Shown here: one piece after another, positions 1-11,090 of the stretch
Layout: each line of letters starts with the position of its first letter
Numbering within the stretch: the first letter of the stretch is position 1
Assembly (NCBI GenBank): GCA_027627225.1
Contig: CM051026.1
Location: 1,561,501 to 1,625,500, forward strand
DNA: 64,000 nucleotides
Direction: 5' to 3'
Source of the DNA: Congeria kusceri
Lineage: Eukaryota > Mollusca > Bivalvia > Myida > Dreissenidae
The notes under the pieces: model-generated
Database searches by the model: none
Seen by the model: the letters and a program-made list of their open reading frames with translations, nothing else
What the model was told of the DNA's origin: nothing
Made by a program: the position numbers and the translations under genes

Positions 1-600
1 TGTATATTACAGACTAGAGACCTACACCTAGGCTTTTGAAGTTGTAAATATGTATTTCGATAATTGGCATGTGTTGTAAAAACGTTACACTGCCCCCGCC
101 CACTTGCTAGGCAGGAAATGCGACTGGAATACATGTTAACTTTGCAATCAAACTAGAAAAAAACTTTATTTTTTAAAGAAATTTTGTTCTTAAAACCAAT
201 TTGAAAATGGAATATTTGTATTTGTTTTTTATATTCGAATATTATCTGATATTCGATTATTTGAGTATTCGGTCCCATCCCTAGTATATAATAATAATAA
301 ATATAATATGTTTATTGAATATTGTACGCTATGACTCATGAATACTCAAAAACGAGCTATATAAAGGAAAAATATTCAAGTAAATTATATTTTAAATAGA
401 AATCAAATCAAATCGGGCCATGGCTAAATCATTGCAGCTCTACTTGTATTGCTACTGTTGGGGCTGTTGCTGTTGTTGCTGCTACTACTGTTGATGGTCT
501 GATGTTGTGGGTGGTTGTGTATGAGTGTTGTTGTTAATGGATCCAACTTTTAGGGGTTTAAAGTGAAGTCTTTAATACAATGAACGTTCAACCAGTTTTG
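1..600. other. AT-rich DNA with short simple repeats, no gene
   Basis: No gene is visible. Bases 220-285 hold a run of GAATATT-type palindromic words ending in TCCCATCCCTAG, which resembles the end of a hAT-type MITE, but no partner end was found. Bases 425-500 hold an impure CTG/GTT trinucleotide tract. Confidence 0.5.
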
Positions 601-780
601 TGTCGCCTGACTAGGCAACATACAGGGGTTACTTATGTCGACAGTGGTGTCGGCGGCGGCGGCCTCTTTCGCTTGTGCGGAGCATAACTCTTAGACTATT
701 AGTCAGGCGACATAAAGGGGTTACTTATGTTGTCGGCGGCAGCCCCTTTGGCTTGTCCGGAGCATAATTCTTAAGACTAT
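601..780. repeat. Imperfect duplication of a ~95-bp GC-richer unit
   Basis: Two copies of a unit reading GGGGTTACTTATGT, then a GTCGGCGGC-rich stretch, then a conserved GGAGCATAA word start near 630 and 718. Each is preceded by a form of the same word in opposite senses (GTCGCCTGACT at 601 and AGTCAGGCGAC at 701). The GTCCGGAGCATAA word also occurs in the tandem repeats at 9.5-10.7 kb, so this is probably a fragment of that repeat family. Confidence 0.55.
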
Positions 781-1141
781 TAAAGCTCTCAACATGAAAG
801 TTCAGAGGTAGATAGATCTCATTGAGGGGAAGTGCAGTGCACAAAAACCGTTACTCTGCACCTCATACCTTCTTGATTTGGATTCACATGAGCTATCGGA
901 CGTCAGGTGACACATTCGACTTGCGGAGTTCTAGTATTTGTTTAGGAGTGAATAGGTGTATAATTCATGATGCTGTAAAGCAAACAAGAAATATCTTGAA
1001 TTTAAATTAAACTTCAGCATAAATATTCACAGCAATATAACTAAGACTAGATCTGAATGGCATACAATACTCAAATAGTAAACAATACTGGTAGATTACG
1101 CCTACTGACACACCATTATATAAATTATGTATGTTATTTTT
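781..1141. repeat. Dispersed repeat fragment, otherwise featureless
   Basis: Bases 790-870 (CTCATTGAGGGGAAGTGCAG and then TTACTCTGCACCTCAT) match two tandem copies at about 55845-55990. The rest is AT-rich with no recognisable gene. The short open frame starting at 822 lies inside the repeat and is not credible as a gene. Confidence 0.45.
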
Positions 1142-2480
1142 AGCTCACCTGAGCACAAAGTGCTCATGGTGAGCTTTTGTGATTGCCCATCGTCCGTGCG
1201 TGCGTCCGTCGTCAACTTTTCATTCAAACAACATCTCCTCCTAAACCACTTGGCAGACTTTCACCAAACTTCACAGGAATTATCATTGGGTGACCCTTGT
1301 TCAAAGTTGTTTAAATCGTTACAGTCCACTGCATATGTAGGTCACCAGAGCTAAAAGTAGATTTTAAAAGTGTAAACTTGAACAATCTTCTCTGAAACCG
1401 CAGGGTCCAGAGGTTTCATATTTGGTATGTAACATCCTATAGTGGTCCTCTATAAAGATTGTTCAAATTATGCCCCTGGGTTCAAAACGGGCCATGCCCT
1501 GGGTATCACATGGTTTAAGTAGAATATATAGCAAAATGATTTTAAAATTCTTCTCTGAAACCACAAGGCCCAGAGGTTTCGTATTTGGTAAGTAACATCC
1601 TATAGTGGTCCTTTGCAAAGATTGTTCAAATGATGCCCTTGGGGTCAGAACTGGCCGAGTCCCGGGGGTCACATGGTTTGTATAGAATATATAGCAAAAT
1701 GACTTAAAAAATCTCCTCTGAAACTGCTAGGCCCAGAAGTTTCATATTCGAAATATAACATCCTATAGTGGTCCTCTACAAAGATTGTTCAAATTATGCC
1801 CCTGGGTTCAAAACTGGCCACACCCTGGGGGTCACATGGTGTAGGAAAACTTAAATAGCAAAATGTATTTCAAAATCTCCTCTAAAACCACAAGGCCGGC
1901 AGATTTCATAGTTGGTATGTATCATCCTATAGTTGTCCTCTACAAATGTTGTTCAATTTATGCCCCTGGGGTCAAAACTGGCCACGTCCCGGGGGTTACA
2001 TGCTTTATAAAGACTTAAACATCAAAATGACTTTAAAAATCTTCTCCTCAGAAACCGCACAGCCCAAAGGTTTCTTATGTGGTTTTTGACTTTGTATACT
2101 GGTTCTCTACGAAGATTTTCAAATGATGCCCCTGGGTTCAAAACTGGCACGTCAAAGGGTCACATGGTTTATATAAACTTAAATAGCAAAATGTCGTTCT
2201 CCTTGGAAACCGCAAAGCCCAGAGGTTTTGTATTTAGTATGTAACATCCTATAGTGGTTCTCTACAAATATTGTTCAAATTATGCCCCATGGGTAAACAA
2301 TGACCACATCCCAGGGGTCACATGGTTTATATAGACTTATATAGCAAAATGACTTTAAAATTCTTCTCTGAAACGGCAAGGCCTAGAGGTTTCATATTTG
2401 GTACATAACATTGCATAGTGGTCCTCTTCGAAGATTGTTCAAATTATGCCACTGGGGTCAAATTCAGCAACACAAAACAT
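1142..2480 (+). mobile_element. Helentron-like (HINE-type) element, 3' truncated
   Basis: The 5' end is TTTTTAGCTCACCTGAGCAC, the same terminus as the elements at 21088 and 23511. It is followed by a GTCCGTGCGTGCGTCCGTCG stretch and about seven diverged tandem units of 150-170 bp. Recurring words are TCTGAAACCGCA, CATCCTATAGTGGTCCTCTA and TTCAAATTATGCCCCTGGG. No 3' inverted repeat, hairpin or CTCTTGTT end is present, so the copy is truncated near 2480. Strand follows the 5'-to-3' sense of intact relatives. No protein is encoded. The Helentron-like assignment rests on shared termini with better-preserved copies. Confidence 0.65.
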
Positions 2481-3390
2481 GAGGCATAAACGGTAATATA
2501 TACATAGACAAGCCGGAACATACACAGCAAGAAACTTTATTAACATTTCTGTTTGAAGTATGCAAGCATCTTAATATGTTAAACTATTTATGACTAGATA
2601 AATCTTGTTGAGGTGTAAAGAATACATATATGTCGACCACGTTATTTGGCCTAGCTGTCTAAGGTCACTTTTGACCCAGCTTTTCTTGCGATAATTATTC
2701 AGCGGGAAAATTGAATGCCAATAGAAATGGGCAACTTTTCTAATGCTAGGGAATGCAAACTTCAAACAATGGTTTAACGTATACCAATAACTGTTGCATA
2801 CTTTTGGGGATAAACAATTTACATAATTGTTTACATAAGCGGATAAAATGAAGTTATAAACATATCTTCAACATATACTCTAGGAACTGAGCATAAATAT
2901 GAACGTATTTTCTTATTGTTTTGTCATGAATAGAATATTATATTAATTCCCAGAATTGATCCACTATTTTGTTTAGCCTAGCGGCCCGCTCTGTTAATAA
3001 CAATTGATTCTAGAAAGCGAGTTCAATTAATGGGGAATTTATGTTTATAAACATACTGTGCATGTTAATTTGAAATTGAATTGCACAGTGTTCTATAAAG
3101 AAACAATGATAATTGTACATTTCTATCAACTTCTCCAGTAGATGTTAATCAATCTATAAAAAGATACATTTCAATAAATAACATGTTGTGAAATAAGTCT
3201 CGCCCGGAATATGTCGAAATGATATTCATGCTACTTTTACTTCATTTGTGTAGCATTAATACATTATTTGCAATGCCATATATACACAGAAACCCTTGAT
3301 ACATAATATTCCTACCCAAGATTATTTTTAATCGCCATAGTCTACTGTAATATTTGTGTTATAAGAAATGGAAGTCATCATTATTTCAAA
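2481..3390. other. AT-rich intergenic DNA
   Basis: I see no gene, RNA or recognisable repeat here. The open frame on the minus strand at 2571-2765 has random-looking composition. Confidence 0.6.
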
Positions 3391-3751
3391 TACCGTATTT
3401 ATCCTAATAAACGCTCCGTCCCTAATAAACGCGCCCCCGTACTTATAATAAAATGCATCAGTGAACATAATAATAGCGCCCCCATTTCTCGGCTGCCAAG
3501 GGCCAAGTGAGCGGTGAATAAATGACGTTTTACTTGACGGAACATACTTATTATTTAATATACAGGTAACTTGGCAAGAACGTAATTGAAATAAGACTTT
3601 GTAAATATAAATTCAATATATCTTACCGTTAAACTCAAACAGACAGGTGATTTTGATTGTCAAAATGTAAAATTCATGTTATGAAATTATTTTGACACCG
3701 GACGCTTAAAATGCGGATCTATACAGGTCGTTCAAATTGCGGAACGTAGGG

Positions 3752-3820
3752 TTAATTTATAACTATAACTATAACAACCTTGAGCTTAAACGCAGCGGTG
3801 TATGTCCGCTTCGACGGCAT
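3752..3820 (-). pseudogene. N-terminal remnant of a pogo/Tigger-type transposase
   Basis: A minus-strand ATG at 3820 opens 22 codons beginning MPSKRTYTAAFKLKVV and then degenerates into VIVIVIN and a TAA stop. The pattern MP-x-KR-x-Y-x3-FKL-x-VV is typical, from memory, of the start of pogo/Tigger-family transposases just before their helix-turn-helix DNA-binding domain. The rest of that domain is not readable downstream, so this is a non-functional stub. It lies inside the TA-flanked element, which supports the assignment. No symbol is given. Confidence 0.5.
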
Positions 3821-4041
3821 GTCGAGAGAAGAACGAGAGCGTCAGTTCAAATTTAAACTTATGATGACGTCATAGCACGTGCGGTTTAACGCGTTTTTAT
3901 GATGAAAAGCAAAGGTTATATGACACTATAATTTGGACAATTTTTAGATACCGTAATTCTCTGGAGAATATGTGTGGCTCAGTAAAGGGCCGTTGATGTC
4001 GGTCTGTTGTGTACTTTCATCGATGTCTACAGTGGTCTCTC

Positions 4042-4137
4042 TTAGACGTCTAAAGCGTCAAAACCATCAAATTCTTCATCTTCATCGTCACTCACAAAGA
4101 TACAATGTTTAATAGAACACTCACTGATGGGGGTATT
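4042..4137 (-). pseudogene. Acidic C-terminal remnant, probably of the same transposase type
   Basis: A 31-codon open stretch on the minus strand contains ISECSIKHCIF followed by an acidic tail, SDDEDEEFDGFDALDV, and a TAA stop. A cysteine/serine motif followed by an acidic tail with an E-F-x-G-F core is a common C-terminus in pogo-like transposases (recalled, not searched). In minus-strand order this tail comes before the N-terminal stub at 3820, the reverse of a normal gene, so the element has been rearranged or is a deleted tandem dimer. Confidence 0.4.
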
Positions 4138-4950
4138 TTACCCACGGGCCGGACTTCGGTTAAAAACCATTGCCCTAGCACACTTTTTAACATATAAACT
4201 AAGTTGACATGACAAGAATACTGTACAATCCCGCTTTTACGGGGATTTACATAATACTATGGTTGTAGAGCGGTTACGGCGGTAATACAACACTGTTGAA
4301 CGTTCAATATTTATACACACCAATCAGTGTGATTAGATATTTTCACATTCTCAAGTGTAAGTTTGCGTCTCAGATTACTCCACGAATGCTTTCAAATACA
4401 AGTGTGAAAACACAAAGACATTTTTAAATAATTTATTCAGTCATTTTAATTGCTATCAAAACTGTTGCTATCTCGATCACACCTACTGTTACCATTATCC
4501 GCTGTGATGTCCACAACGGCCCTTTCAGCCTGCAAGATAATAGGGTGTCGTATTCTGGAAAAACAGCAAAATGGCGTGTATTATGAATACCGGGTATTTA
4601 CGATTGCTCAATGAATTTTTCCTCAAATTAGCACATTTATGTGTTGGCTCATATTATACATGTAGGAGGGTGAAATAAACGCGCCCCCCCGTGATTTGCA
4701 TCGCGCCCGGGCGCGTTTATTAGGATAAAGACGGTAGGCTGTGTTTTCTGAAGATTGCTTTTCCTGAGGATGAACAGTATAAATGGTTCATTGAATATCG
4801 AAATGTGTATGTATTATGCATAGATAACTTCCAAGATGAAGGTAGGGCATATTACTTAAGAATAAATATACGCGTCTGACACTGAGGTCAACAGGTCAAA
4901 GGTCACAGGGGCTTTTAACACCTGTTTTTGCACATTTGTGTTTATGACTA

Positions 4951-5074
4951 GTGTAGTGGGAATTTATTGTAGATTAGCCGATGGAAAGTTAGGATTAATT
5001 CATTCGCGACTACTGGCGGGAAATTTTCACAACATTTGATTGGATATTCAGGAAGGTCAAAATTTGGATTAAAC
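4951..5074 (+). repeat. Dispersed repeat, first of a direct pair
   Basis: About 124 bp from GTGTAGTGGGAATTTATTGT to the AAAC at 5074. Its core (GACTACTGGCGGGAAATTTT then CACAAC) is repeated in the same orientation at 6047-6169 with roughly 80 percent identity by eye. Confidence 0.6.
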
Positions 5075-5129
5075 ATTGATCTGACACGAATTTCAATTTT
5101 AACTCGGATGTAATAAAAGTAAAAGTACA

Positions 5130-5520
5130 AAGGCCGCTTTTCCATATTCCATATCCGTAGCTGTATCCCCATAAATCATTATACGGACGCGCTTTTCCAT
5201 GAATCCGCCAAAAAACGTACAATATTTTAGTTTTCTTCTTATTTTCAAATAGTTACAATGTCTGAGTGAGAAGCTTTTAAACATTTTAATTACGTTGACT
5301 GCAAATATTTATGCCAATATATGAAGCCATTCACATGTGGTGGATTTTAAACAAAATAAAGCATCCAACAATTATATCTACAGCATCATCAATGATTCAT
5401 TTAAAGATTACCTGTTATTACTAAGTTATTGTACTTAATTAGTTTTAGGTAGAGTCATCCAGGTTTCTAATTTCCCAATGTTTTATATATAACAGCCCTT
5501 TGTTAAACAAGTTATATACA
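5130..5520 (+). repeat. Diverged ~390-bp dispersed repeat (copy at 49205-49600)
   Basis: Shared ordered words with 49205-49600 are ACAATATTTTAGTTTT, then GTGGTGGATTT, AACAAAATAAAGCATCCAAC, GATTACCTGTTAT/GGTTACCCGTTAT, TTATTGTA and a final TATATAACA/TGTATAACA. Colinearity over about 390 bp shows these are two copies of one sequence. I see no terminal signature or coding frame. Confidence 0.6.
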
Positions 5521-6046
5521 AGTTAGATACCATGTGGTTCACAGCGGCATAAAATTGCTTACTGAGTGATTGCCTGCGGACGTATTTTGTGGATGCGCTT
5601 TGCGGATTGATACTGCAGATATATGGAAACTACAATAAGACGCCAAGGTATATATAACTTCTGTCTTTGTTTTGTAGCTTTGGCTGAACATTGGTTCATT
5701 CAATGAGCAGGAGCCGGTTTCTACGATGTGATCCATGTGGTTGGCGGATTGTCTTAGATACACTTGCTATGTGTAGAGTTGCTGTACCTAGTGTGTATGA
5801 ATGTCAAAGTAAACACTCAAATGTAAAAAATGGGTATTCATTTACATCGTTGCAAAGCAACACATTTATTGCTCATTATCATGTAAATAACGTGTAAAAT
5901 ATCGCAATAGCGTTTGTTTTTTACGAAAGCTTTCATTTGGTGCAAAATGTATTATTCCATTATCGAATTTTCCATCAGTATTCAAAGCCTGTTACGGATC
6001 TGTGCTCTATGTTTTATGGGATGATGCACCGACGCTTTTGTGACCA

Positions 6047-6169
6047 GTGCAGTGGGATTTTTGTTAAATCAGCCGATATAGTGTTAGGATTTATTCATTT
6101 GGGACTACTGGCGGGAAATTTTCACAACGTTTGATTGGATGTTGAGAAAAGTCACAATTTAGGCTAAAC
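6047..6169 (+). repeat. Dispersed repeat, second of a direct pair
   Basis: Copy of 4951-5074, sharing CTGGCGGGAAATTTTCACAAC-type core and a TGATTGGAT word, ending in AGGCTAAAC. The pair lies about 1.1 kb apart in direct orientation. I see no LTR signature (no TG...CA ends or primer-binding site). Confidence 0.6.
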
Positions 6170-6368
6170 AGCTATGCCGAAAAACTAAATGTAGTGTAAC
6201 CTATTACTTTAAATGTTGAAAGTACTACAGCTGGACAGTGATTCTACATCTCCACTGGTGCACTTTACTGTAAAAATTAACAACTTTATGATATCACACA
6301 CTGTTCCTTCTCATGTTTGTAGCATTTCTCAAAGTATTGTCTAGGAAACCATGCAATGCTTGTGTCTA

Positions 6369-6701
6369 TCATTCCACTGAATTCCTGTGAATTATGTAAC
6401 AGTACCAGTCAGGTGGATTTTGCTGAATAATGGAGCTTGTCTCTGCCAGCAGTTCTTTCAGAGTCTGGAACAGCTGGCCTTTAAACTTCCATTTGATGTG
6501 AGGGATTATTGTGACATTGAATGGTACAAGGTCAGTGTCATCAAATACAGTGCATAGGCCATCATCTGGAATTCCAGAACTCTGCTGGGTGTTGGTGGCT
6601 GTGTGTGGAGGCGCGATGTTTTGTTGTATGTGGAAGTCCTCAGTTGGAATCCCTGGCCTCTTGTTCTGCAGTCTGTGATCTAAGTCATGGCAACGCGCAT
6701 A
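6369..6701 (-). pseudogene. Unrecognised protein-like reading frame, broken at both ends
   Basis: Minus-strand codons are open from just after an in-frame TGA (6702-6704) to a TGA at 6369-6371, about 110 residues. There is no useful ATG, so it would be missed by start-to-stop scanning. Composition is protein-like: IPDDGLCTVFDDTDLVPF, then IIPHIKWKFKGQLFQTLKEL, then IIQQNPPDWYCYIIHRNSVE. A short stretch just downstream in another frame (WFPRQYFEKCYKHEKEQC) also looks coding, suggesting a frameshift or small insertion between them. I do not recognise the family. It could be an exon of an unseen gene or a decayed transposon protein. No convincing splice sites flank it. The plus-strand open frame over the same bases (6521-6937) is judged a shadow. 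Confidence 0.45.
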
Positions 6702-6754
6702 TCAGTGTATGCGTTAAACTTAAAGAGTTGTGTATATATACAGGCCCGAATTTA

Positions 6755-6957
6755 CTAGGGAGGGAGGGGGGGCACAGGATGCACACCTCCCCAGCAGCAA
6801 CCAAAGCTTATATGTTGTATATGCCTTTAACATTAAATTTGAATAGGAAAAGGCGGATTGTGAAAATATGTGGTGCCCCTAAAATGATCAATTTCACTTA
6901 TCCAAGACCACAAGACCAACGCCTAAGGCACAGATGAGGGGGTGGGGGGGGGGGCAC
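6755..6957 (+). other. Two G-rich tracts with G-quadruplex potential
   Basis: Bases 6758-6772 read GGGAGGGAGGGGGGG. A second tract near 6937-6955 is GGGGGTGGGGGGGGGG. Both match the run pattern of four or more closely spaced G-triplets. No gene is apparent around them. Confidence 0.5.
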
Positions 6958-7672
6958 ATGTGCTTCCAGCTGATCTCAAGCATGCATACACATACATGTT
7001 TCAATTTCTTCAATGTTGTACTGTGGTGCCTCTTCTGCTGATAATTATCGCTCATCTAAGACACCCCATTTATGAAATTCCTAGCTATGCATTCACGGGG
7101 TATGTGTTCGCAGTTGACCCCATATAGATCCCTATCGGGGTATGATAACACGGCTTTAGTAACATCCTAGCACAATTGCTTGCGTGATGCGTCCATTCGG
7201 CACTGTTACTAGCAGATTCCGACATATGTACTTATATGCAGGGATCCTATTTTGATAGGAAGTCAGTTGGTCCTGAGGTCCACCGATCACGCTCATGGTG
7301 TATCAGAATTTTATGTATTCGAAAATGGTGCATGTCTGAAAATGCCTGTTTTAAAGTATTACTATTATCTTCAAAGTTTTCATGCCTCAAACTTCAATAA
7401 ATGTTAATGTCTATGTTTTTTGTGTGTTTTTAACTTCACAAAACTTTAAAGATAATGCAATTCAATAAGTACAATAAAGCACCCATTCTGTATCCAAATA
7501 ATGTGTATCCGAAATATAAGGTATGTCCTAACTTGTGCATTTTAATTATTAATATAAACTTCAAAGTTTCCATCCCTTAATCTTAATAAAATTAAATTTC
7601 TATGTCTGGTATACAAGTTTTGTTTAACTAAAGTTAAAATAGAATGTAATACAATATGATCACTTTGTAATT
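6958..7672. other. AT-rich DNA, no gene
   Basis: I see no supportable feature. Two related AT-rich segments (near 7360-7400 and 7550-7600), each containing CTTCAAAGTTT followed by CAT-CC-T-AA words, suggest an old local duplication. Confidence 0.45.
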
Positions 7673-7960
7673 TAAAATTAACTACATGACGTCAGTTAAG
7701 CCAACTAACAAATTAACTACATGACGTCAGTTAAGCCAACTAACAAATTAACTACATGACGTCAGTTAAGCCAACTAACAAATTAACTACATGACGTCAG
7801 TTAAGCCAACTAACAAATTAACTACATGACGTCAGTTAAGCCAACTAACAAATTAACTACTTGACGTCAGTTAAGCCAACTAACAAATTAACTACATGAC
7901 GTCAGTTAAGCCAACTAACAAATTAACTACATGACGTCAGTTAAGCCAACTAACAAATTC
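7673..7960 (+). repeat. 35-bp minisatellite, eight copies, each with a perfect CRE palindrome
   Basis: Eight tandem copies of a 35-bp unit (ACTACATGACGTCAGTTAAG, then CCAACTAACAAATTA) start at 7681, 7716, 7751, 7786, 7821, 7856, 7891 and 7926. The period is exactly 35. The only internal change I see is A to T at 7861. Every unit contains the palindrome TGACGTCA, the full cAMP-response element bound by CREB/ATF factors, first at 7687-7694. Near-identity shows recent expansion or homogenisation. Whether the sites are used is unknown; the nearest confident gene starts 6.8 kb downstream. Confidence 0.9.
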
Positions 7961-9490
7961 TACTACGATGTTTAGATATATTTCATATTAATATTTTATA
8001 TCATTATGAATGCTGCACAGTGCATACAATTATTATGCAGCAAATACACGTTTTCCACGAGGATTACATGCTGCTGCTATTATCAGTCTCTATAGTAACC
8101 GGACATGATTTTATCATGGAGAAGTACAGACCGATCGGTGTCAGTAAATTAAACAATTTATGTAATGATAACAATTTACGCATGTTTATTTTACATAGTA
8201 TAATATTATATAATATTATAAAAATGGTTTTACCAGATTCTCGAAAATTCCCCTTTTACCGTTTAATTCCCCTCTTGATGGGCCCTGCCACCATTCACCC
8301 GACAGTGAAAAAAAACAAAACACAATGTATGTAGAAATCTGATATACAGAGCTAGTTTGGGATTAATATTTGTTGGGTGTGGTCAGTGTCACTGTTAATA
8401 CAAATAGAACTAATAGTTTCTGATTAATAACTTGCATATATGCATTGAGATATAGTTATGGAACTTCAGATATAGATATGTTATATCGAGACCTCGCTGT
8501 GGATTGTAATTGACAATGGTGGAGCCCAGGTCACTGTTATCAAAAAAGAAATATGGTTTCCACAGAATAATACCAGTTAAAATTGAGCTATTGTTGTGAA
8601 ACTTCATACTGTATATACACTGAACAGCACTCCTAATCCAACACTTACACAATTTCAGACAATAAAATTGCTCTGTTTAAGGTTTCGAAAACCGACAAGT
8701 AGTTGAAAATCAAAATTCACAAAATACTGCTATGTTAATCCTGACCAATCTAAGAAAACAGGATGACATATTTAGTGTGTTTACTTCATTTGCTTTTGAG
8801 GCGTGCTCATCCCACATGTAAGCCTCGGTTAACTTCACATCATTCAGATCCCATGGTTTTAGTGAGCATCTTCAGTTGGTCCCAAATTTTCCCAACAGTT
8901 TATACACCAATGAAATGCAGAAAAAATACTGTTAAACTTAGTAATTTAGAGAATGTACTGTTGTATCGGGTCTTTCTTTATTGCATGACAAACATCCGTA
9001 ATAAATATGATTTAGGCAGACCCTTACCCTGTTATGGTTTATATAATATTAAGAATCAATCAACTTCAGTGACATGGCCCAATAATCCAGCAAATTCATT
9101 TTCAAGTTATTATAGCTAAACCAGTGTGTCTGTTTCTATTATTCTATGACATTTCTTTGTTATTGCAGTTATGATTGGTGCAGTCTTACACAATGATGTG
9201 TGTATTATTACTGAAAAAGAAAGCTTATGTCTTGCAAGAATGAAAGCAGTGCTGTTCTGATAATACAGACTCTCTGATAATTAAACAAGTTATTAAAATG
9301 GTATAATGTATAGTGCCTTTTAGATGGTTAAATAGATATTTATGTAACATAATGTCCTTCACTAACTTCAGACAATAGAACATTTACTGCTTTTCACATT
9401 CATAGATATGCTGCTGAGTTACTGACACAAAGAATAAATCTTGTTTGACAAGTGATAAATATAATTGTTTTAGAATCATGTGCAGCTTTT
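7961..9490. other. AT-rich DNA with one repeat remnant
   Basis: No credible gene. The open frames at 8020-8334 and 8763-9119 have low-complexity AT-driven composition. Bases 8440-8600 (ATATCGAGACCTCGCTGTGG, then GAGCCCAGGTCACTGTTA) are a remnant of the tandem unit found at 16.8-17.3 kb. Confidence 0.5.
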
Positions 9491-10760
9491 TTATGCCCCC
9501 ACCATCAATGATGGCTAGGCTAATAGTGTTTACCCTGTCCATGGGTACGTACATTTGTACGTGTGTATGTATGTTTGGATTCTTTTCCAAACAATAACTT
9601 TGTCCAGCATTGGAGGATTTTCAAATAACTTAGAAGTATTAAACATAATGAGATTGTGTGTCACTCGCAAGAACCAGGTCCCTATGTACAAGTTCCAGGT
9701 CACACTTAAAGGTCAAAGGTCAACTATAAGAATTTAAGCCATAGACCGTATCCGGAGCATAATATTGTCCAGCATGGAAATAATTTGAAATGCATGGTGC
9801 GACGGTTTGTCGTGCACAAGAACCAGTTCCCTAGGACCACGGTCAAGTCTCACTTAAAGGTCAAAGATCAAATATAAGAATTTAAGCCATAGACACTGTC
9901 CGGAGCATAATTTTGTCCAGCAGAGAAGGGTTTTCAAATAACTTGGCTGAAGTGCTAAGCAGTGAGATGGTGTGTCGCGCACAAAAACCAGGTCCCTTGA
10001 TCCAAAGTCAAGGTCACACTTAAAGGTCCAGGGTCAAATACAAGAATTTAAGCCATAGACCCTGGCCGGAGCATAATGTTATCCAGTAGGGAAGGATTTT
10101 CAAATAACTTGGCATAAGTGATAAGTATTATGCGCCCATGTGTGGCGTGCAAGAATCAGATGCCTTGGTCCAAGGTCAAGGTCGCACTTAAAGTTCAAAG
10201 ATCAAGTTAATGTACATATGTTAAGATTCTTCTCCAGGCAATAACTTTGAAGGATTTTCAAATAAATTAGCAGAAGTGATGACCATTATAAGACTGTGTG
10301 TCATGCGCAACAACTTGGCCCGAGGTCATGGTCACATTTAAAGGTCAAAGTTCAAATAAAAGAATTAATACCATGAACTCTGTCAAAGCATAATTTGTTT
10401 CAGCATGGAAGAATTTTCAAATGACTTGATAAGCATAATGAGACATGTGGTATGCAACAACCACGTCCTTTGGTCCAAGGTCATTGACTTTGACCAAAGT
10501 ATAATTTTGCCCGGCATGGAAAAATTTTCAGATTACGTCGCAGAAGTGATGATCATTATGAGGCGTTTAAGAACAAGGTCTGTAGCTCAAACTTCAAGGT
10601 CACTAATTAAGGTCAAATGTCAAATAATTGTCAAGAGCATAATATTGTCATGCATGCTGGGATTTTCAGTTAAATTGGCAGAAATGATCACCATCACAAT
10701 ATGGTGTGTTGCATGCAAGAAACTGACTTGTAAGGTAATTGAATTATTTTCCTTTTACTT
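9491..10760 (+). mobile_element. Tandem-repeat element beginning TTATGCCCCCACC
   Basis: The 5' end TTATGCCCCCACC is shared with the element at 52448 and, inverted, with 36108. It is followed by seven or so diverged units of about 150 bp carrying CCGGAGCATAATNTTGTCCA, then GGATTTTCAAATAACTT, then GGTCAAGGTCACACTTAAAG. The architecture (unique 5' end, CGTACG-rich stretch, tandem core) parallels the AGCTC-starting elements. I cannot define its 3' end. The open frames inside are repeat-derived. Confidence 0.55.
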
Positions 10761-11090
10761 ATGAGTGTGCAAAGCATAATTCAGAAATGATAAAAGGCAT
10801 TTTGTTTATTCTGCACTGAATGATTTAGGATAGCATGTGTAAGTAAAGCTTACAAGAACCATAACTCATACCCTTTGTTGATTTTTTGTCAGGACTAAAA
10901 CTAATTTGTGATATCTCAACTTACTTCACAGAATAAGAGAATACATGAGCAGAAAGTACAGTATAAAAGGACAATTCTCCTTTTGCAAAATGATTTGTAT
11001 GCATACAGACAATGCAGAGAACAGATATATTCCAGACATTGCTCCAATCTGTGAATTTTGTAGACCCTAACAAAGCAGAGCCCATCTCCA
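10761..11090. other. No gene seen
   Basis: AT-rich sequence between two repeats, with no supportable feature. Confidence 0.5.

Larger units (their letters stand above)
3393..4734 (-). mobile_element. TA-flanked inverted-repeat DNA element, pogo/Tigger-like relic
   Basis: The left end reads CCGTATTTATCCTAATAAAC and continues GC. The right end, read on the minus strand, reads CCGTCTTTATCCTAATAAAC and continues GC, giving 21 of 22 identical terminal bases. Both ends abut the dinucleotide TA (3391-3392 and 4735-4736), as expected for a Tc1/mariner/pogo TA target duplication. Subterminal AATAAACGCGCCCCC words recur inside both ends. The element is 1342 bp, shorter than an autonomous pogo element. 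It carries two small transposase-like fragments (3752-3820 and 4042-4137, minus strand) in swapped order. TIR and TSD are seen directly; the pogo/Tigger assignment is inferred from the fragments. Confidence 0.7.

Noticed and set aside
4951..6169. LTR retrotransposon bounded by the direct repeats
   Set aside because: No TG...CA ends, primer-binding site, polypurine tract or gag/pol-like frame is present between the repeats.
7673..7960. CRISPR array (35-bp regular spacing)
   Set aside because: The units are contiguous with no variable spacers, and the genome is eukaryotic. It is a minisatellite.
8020..9119. Open frames of 104 and 118 codons on the plus strand
   Set aside because: Low-complexity AT-driven composition, no domain, no splice context.
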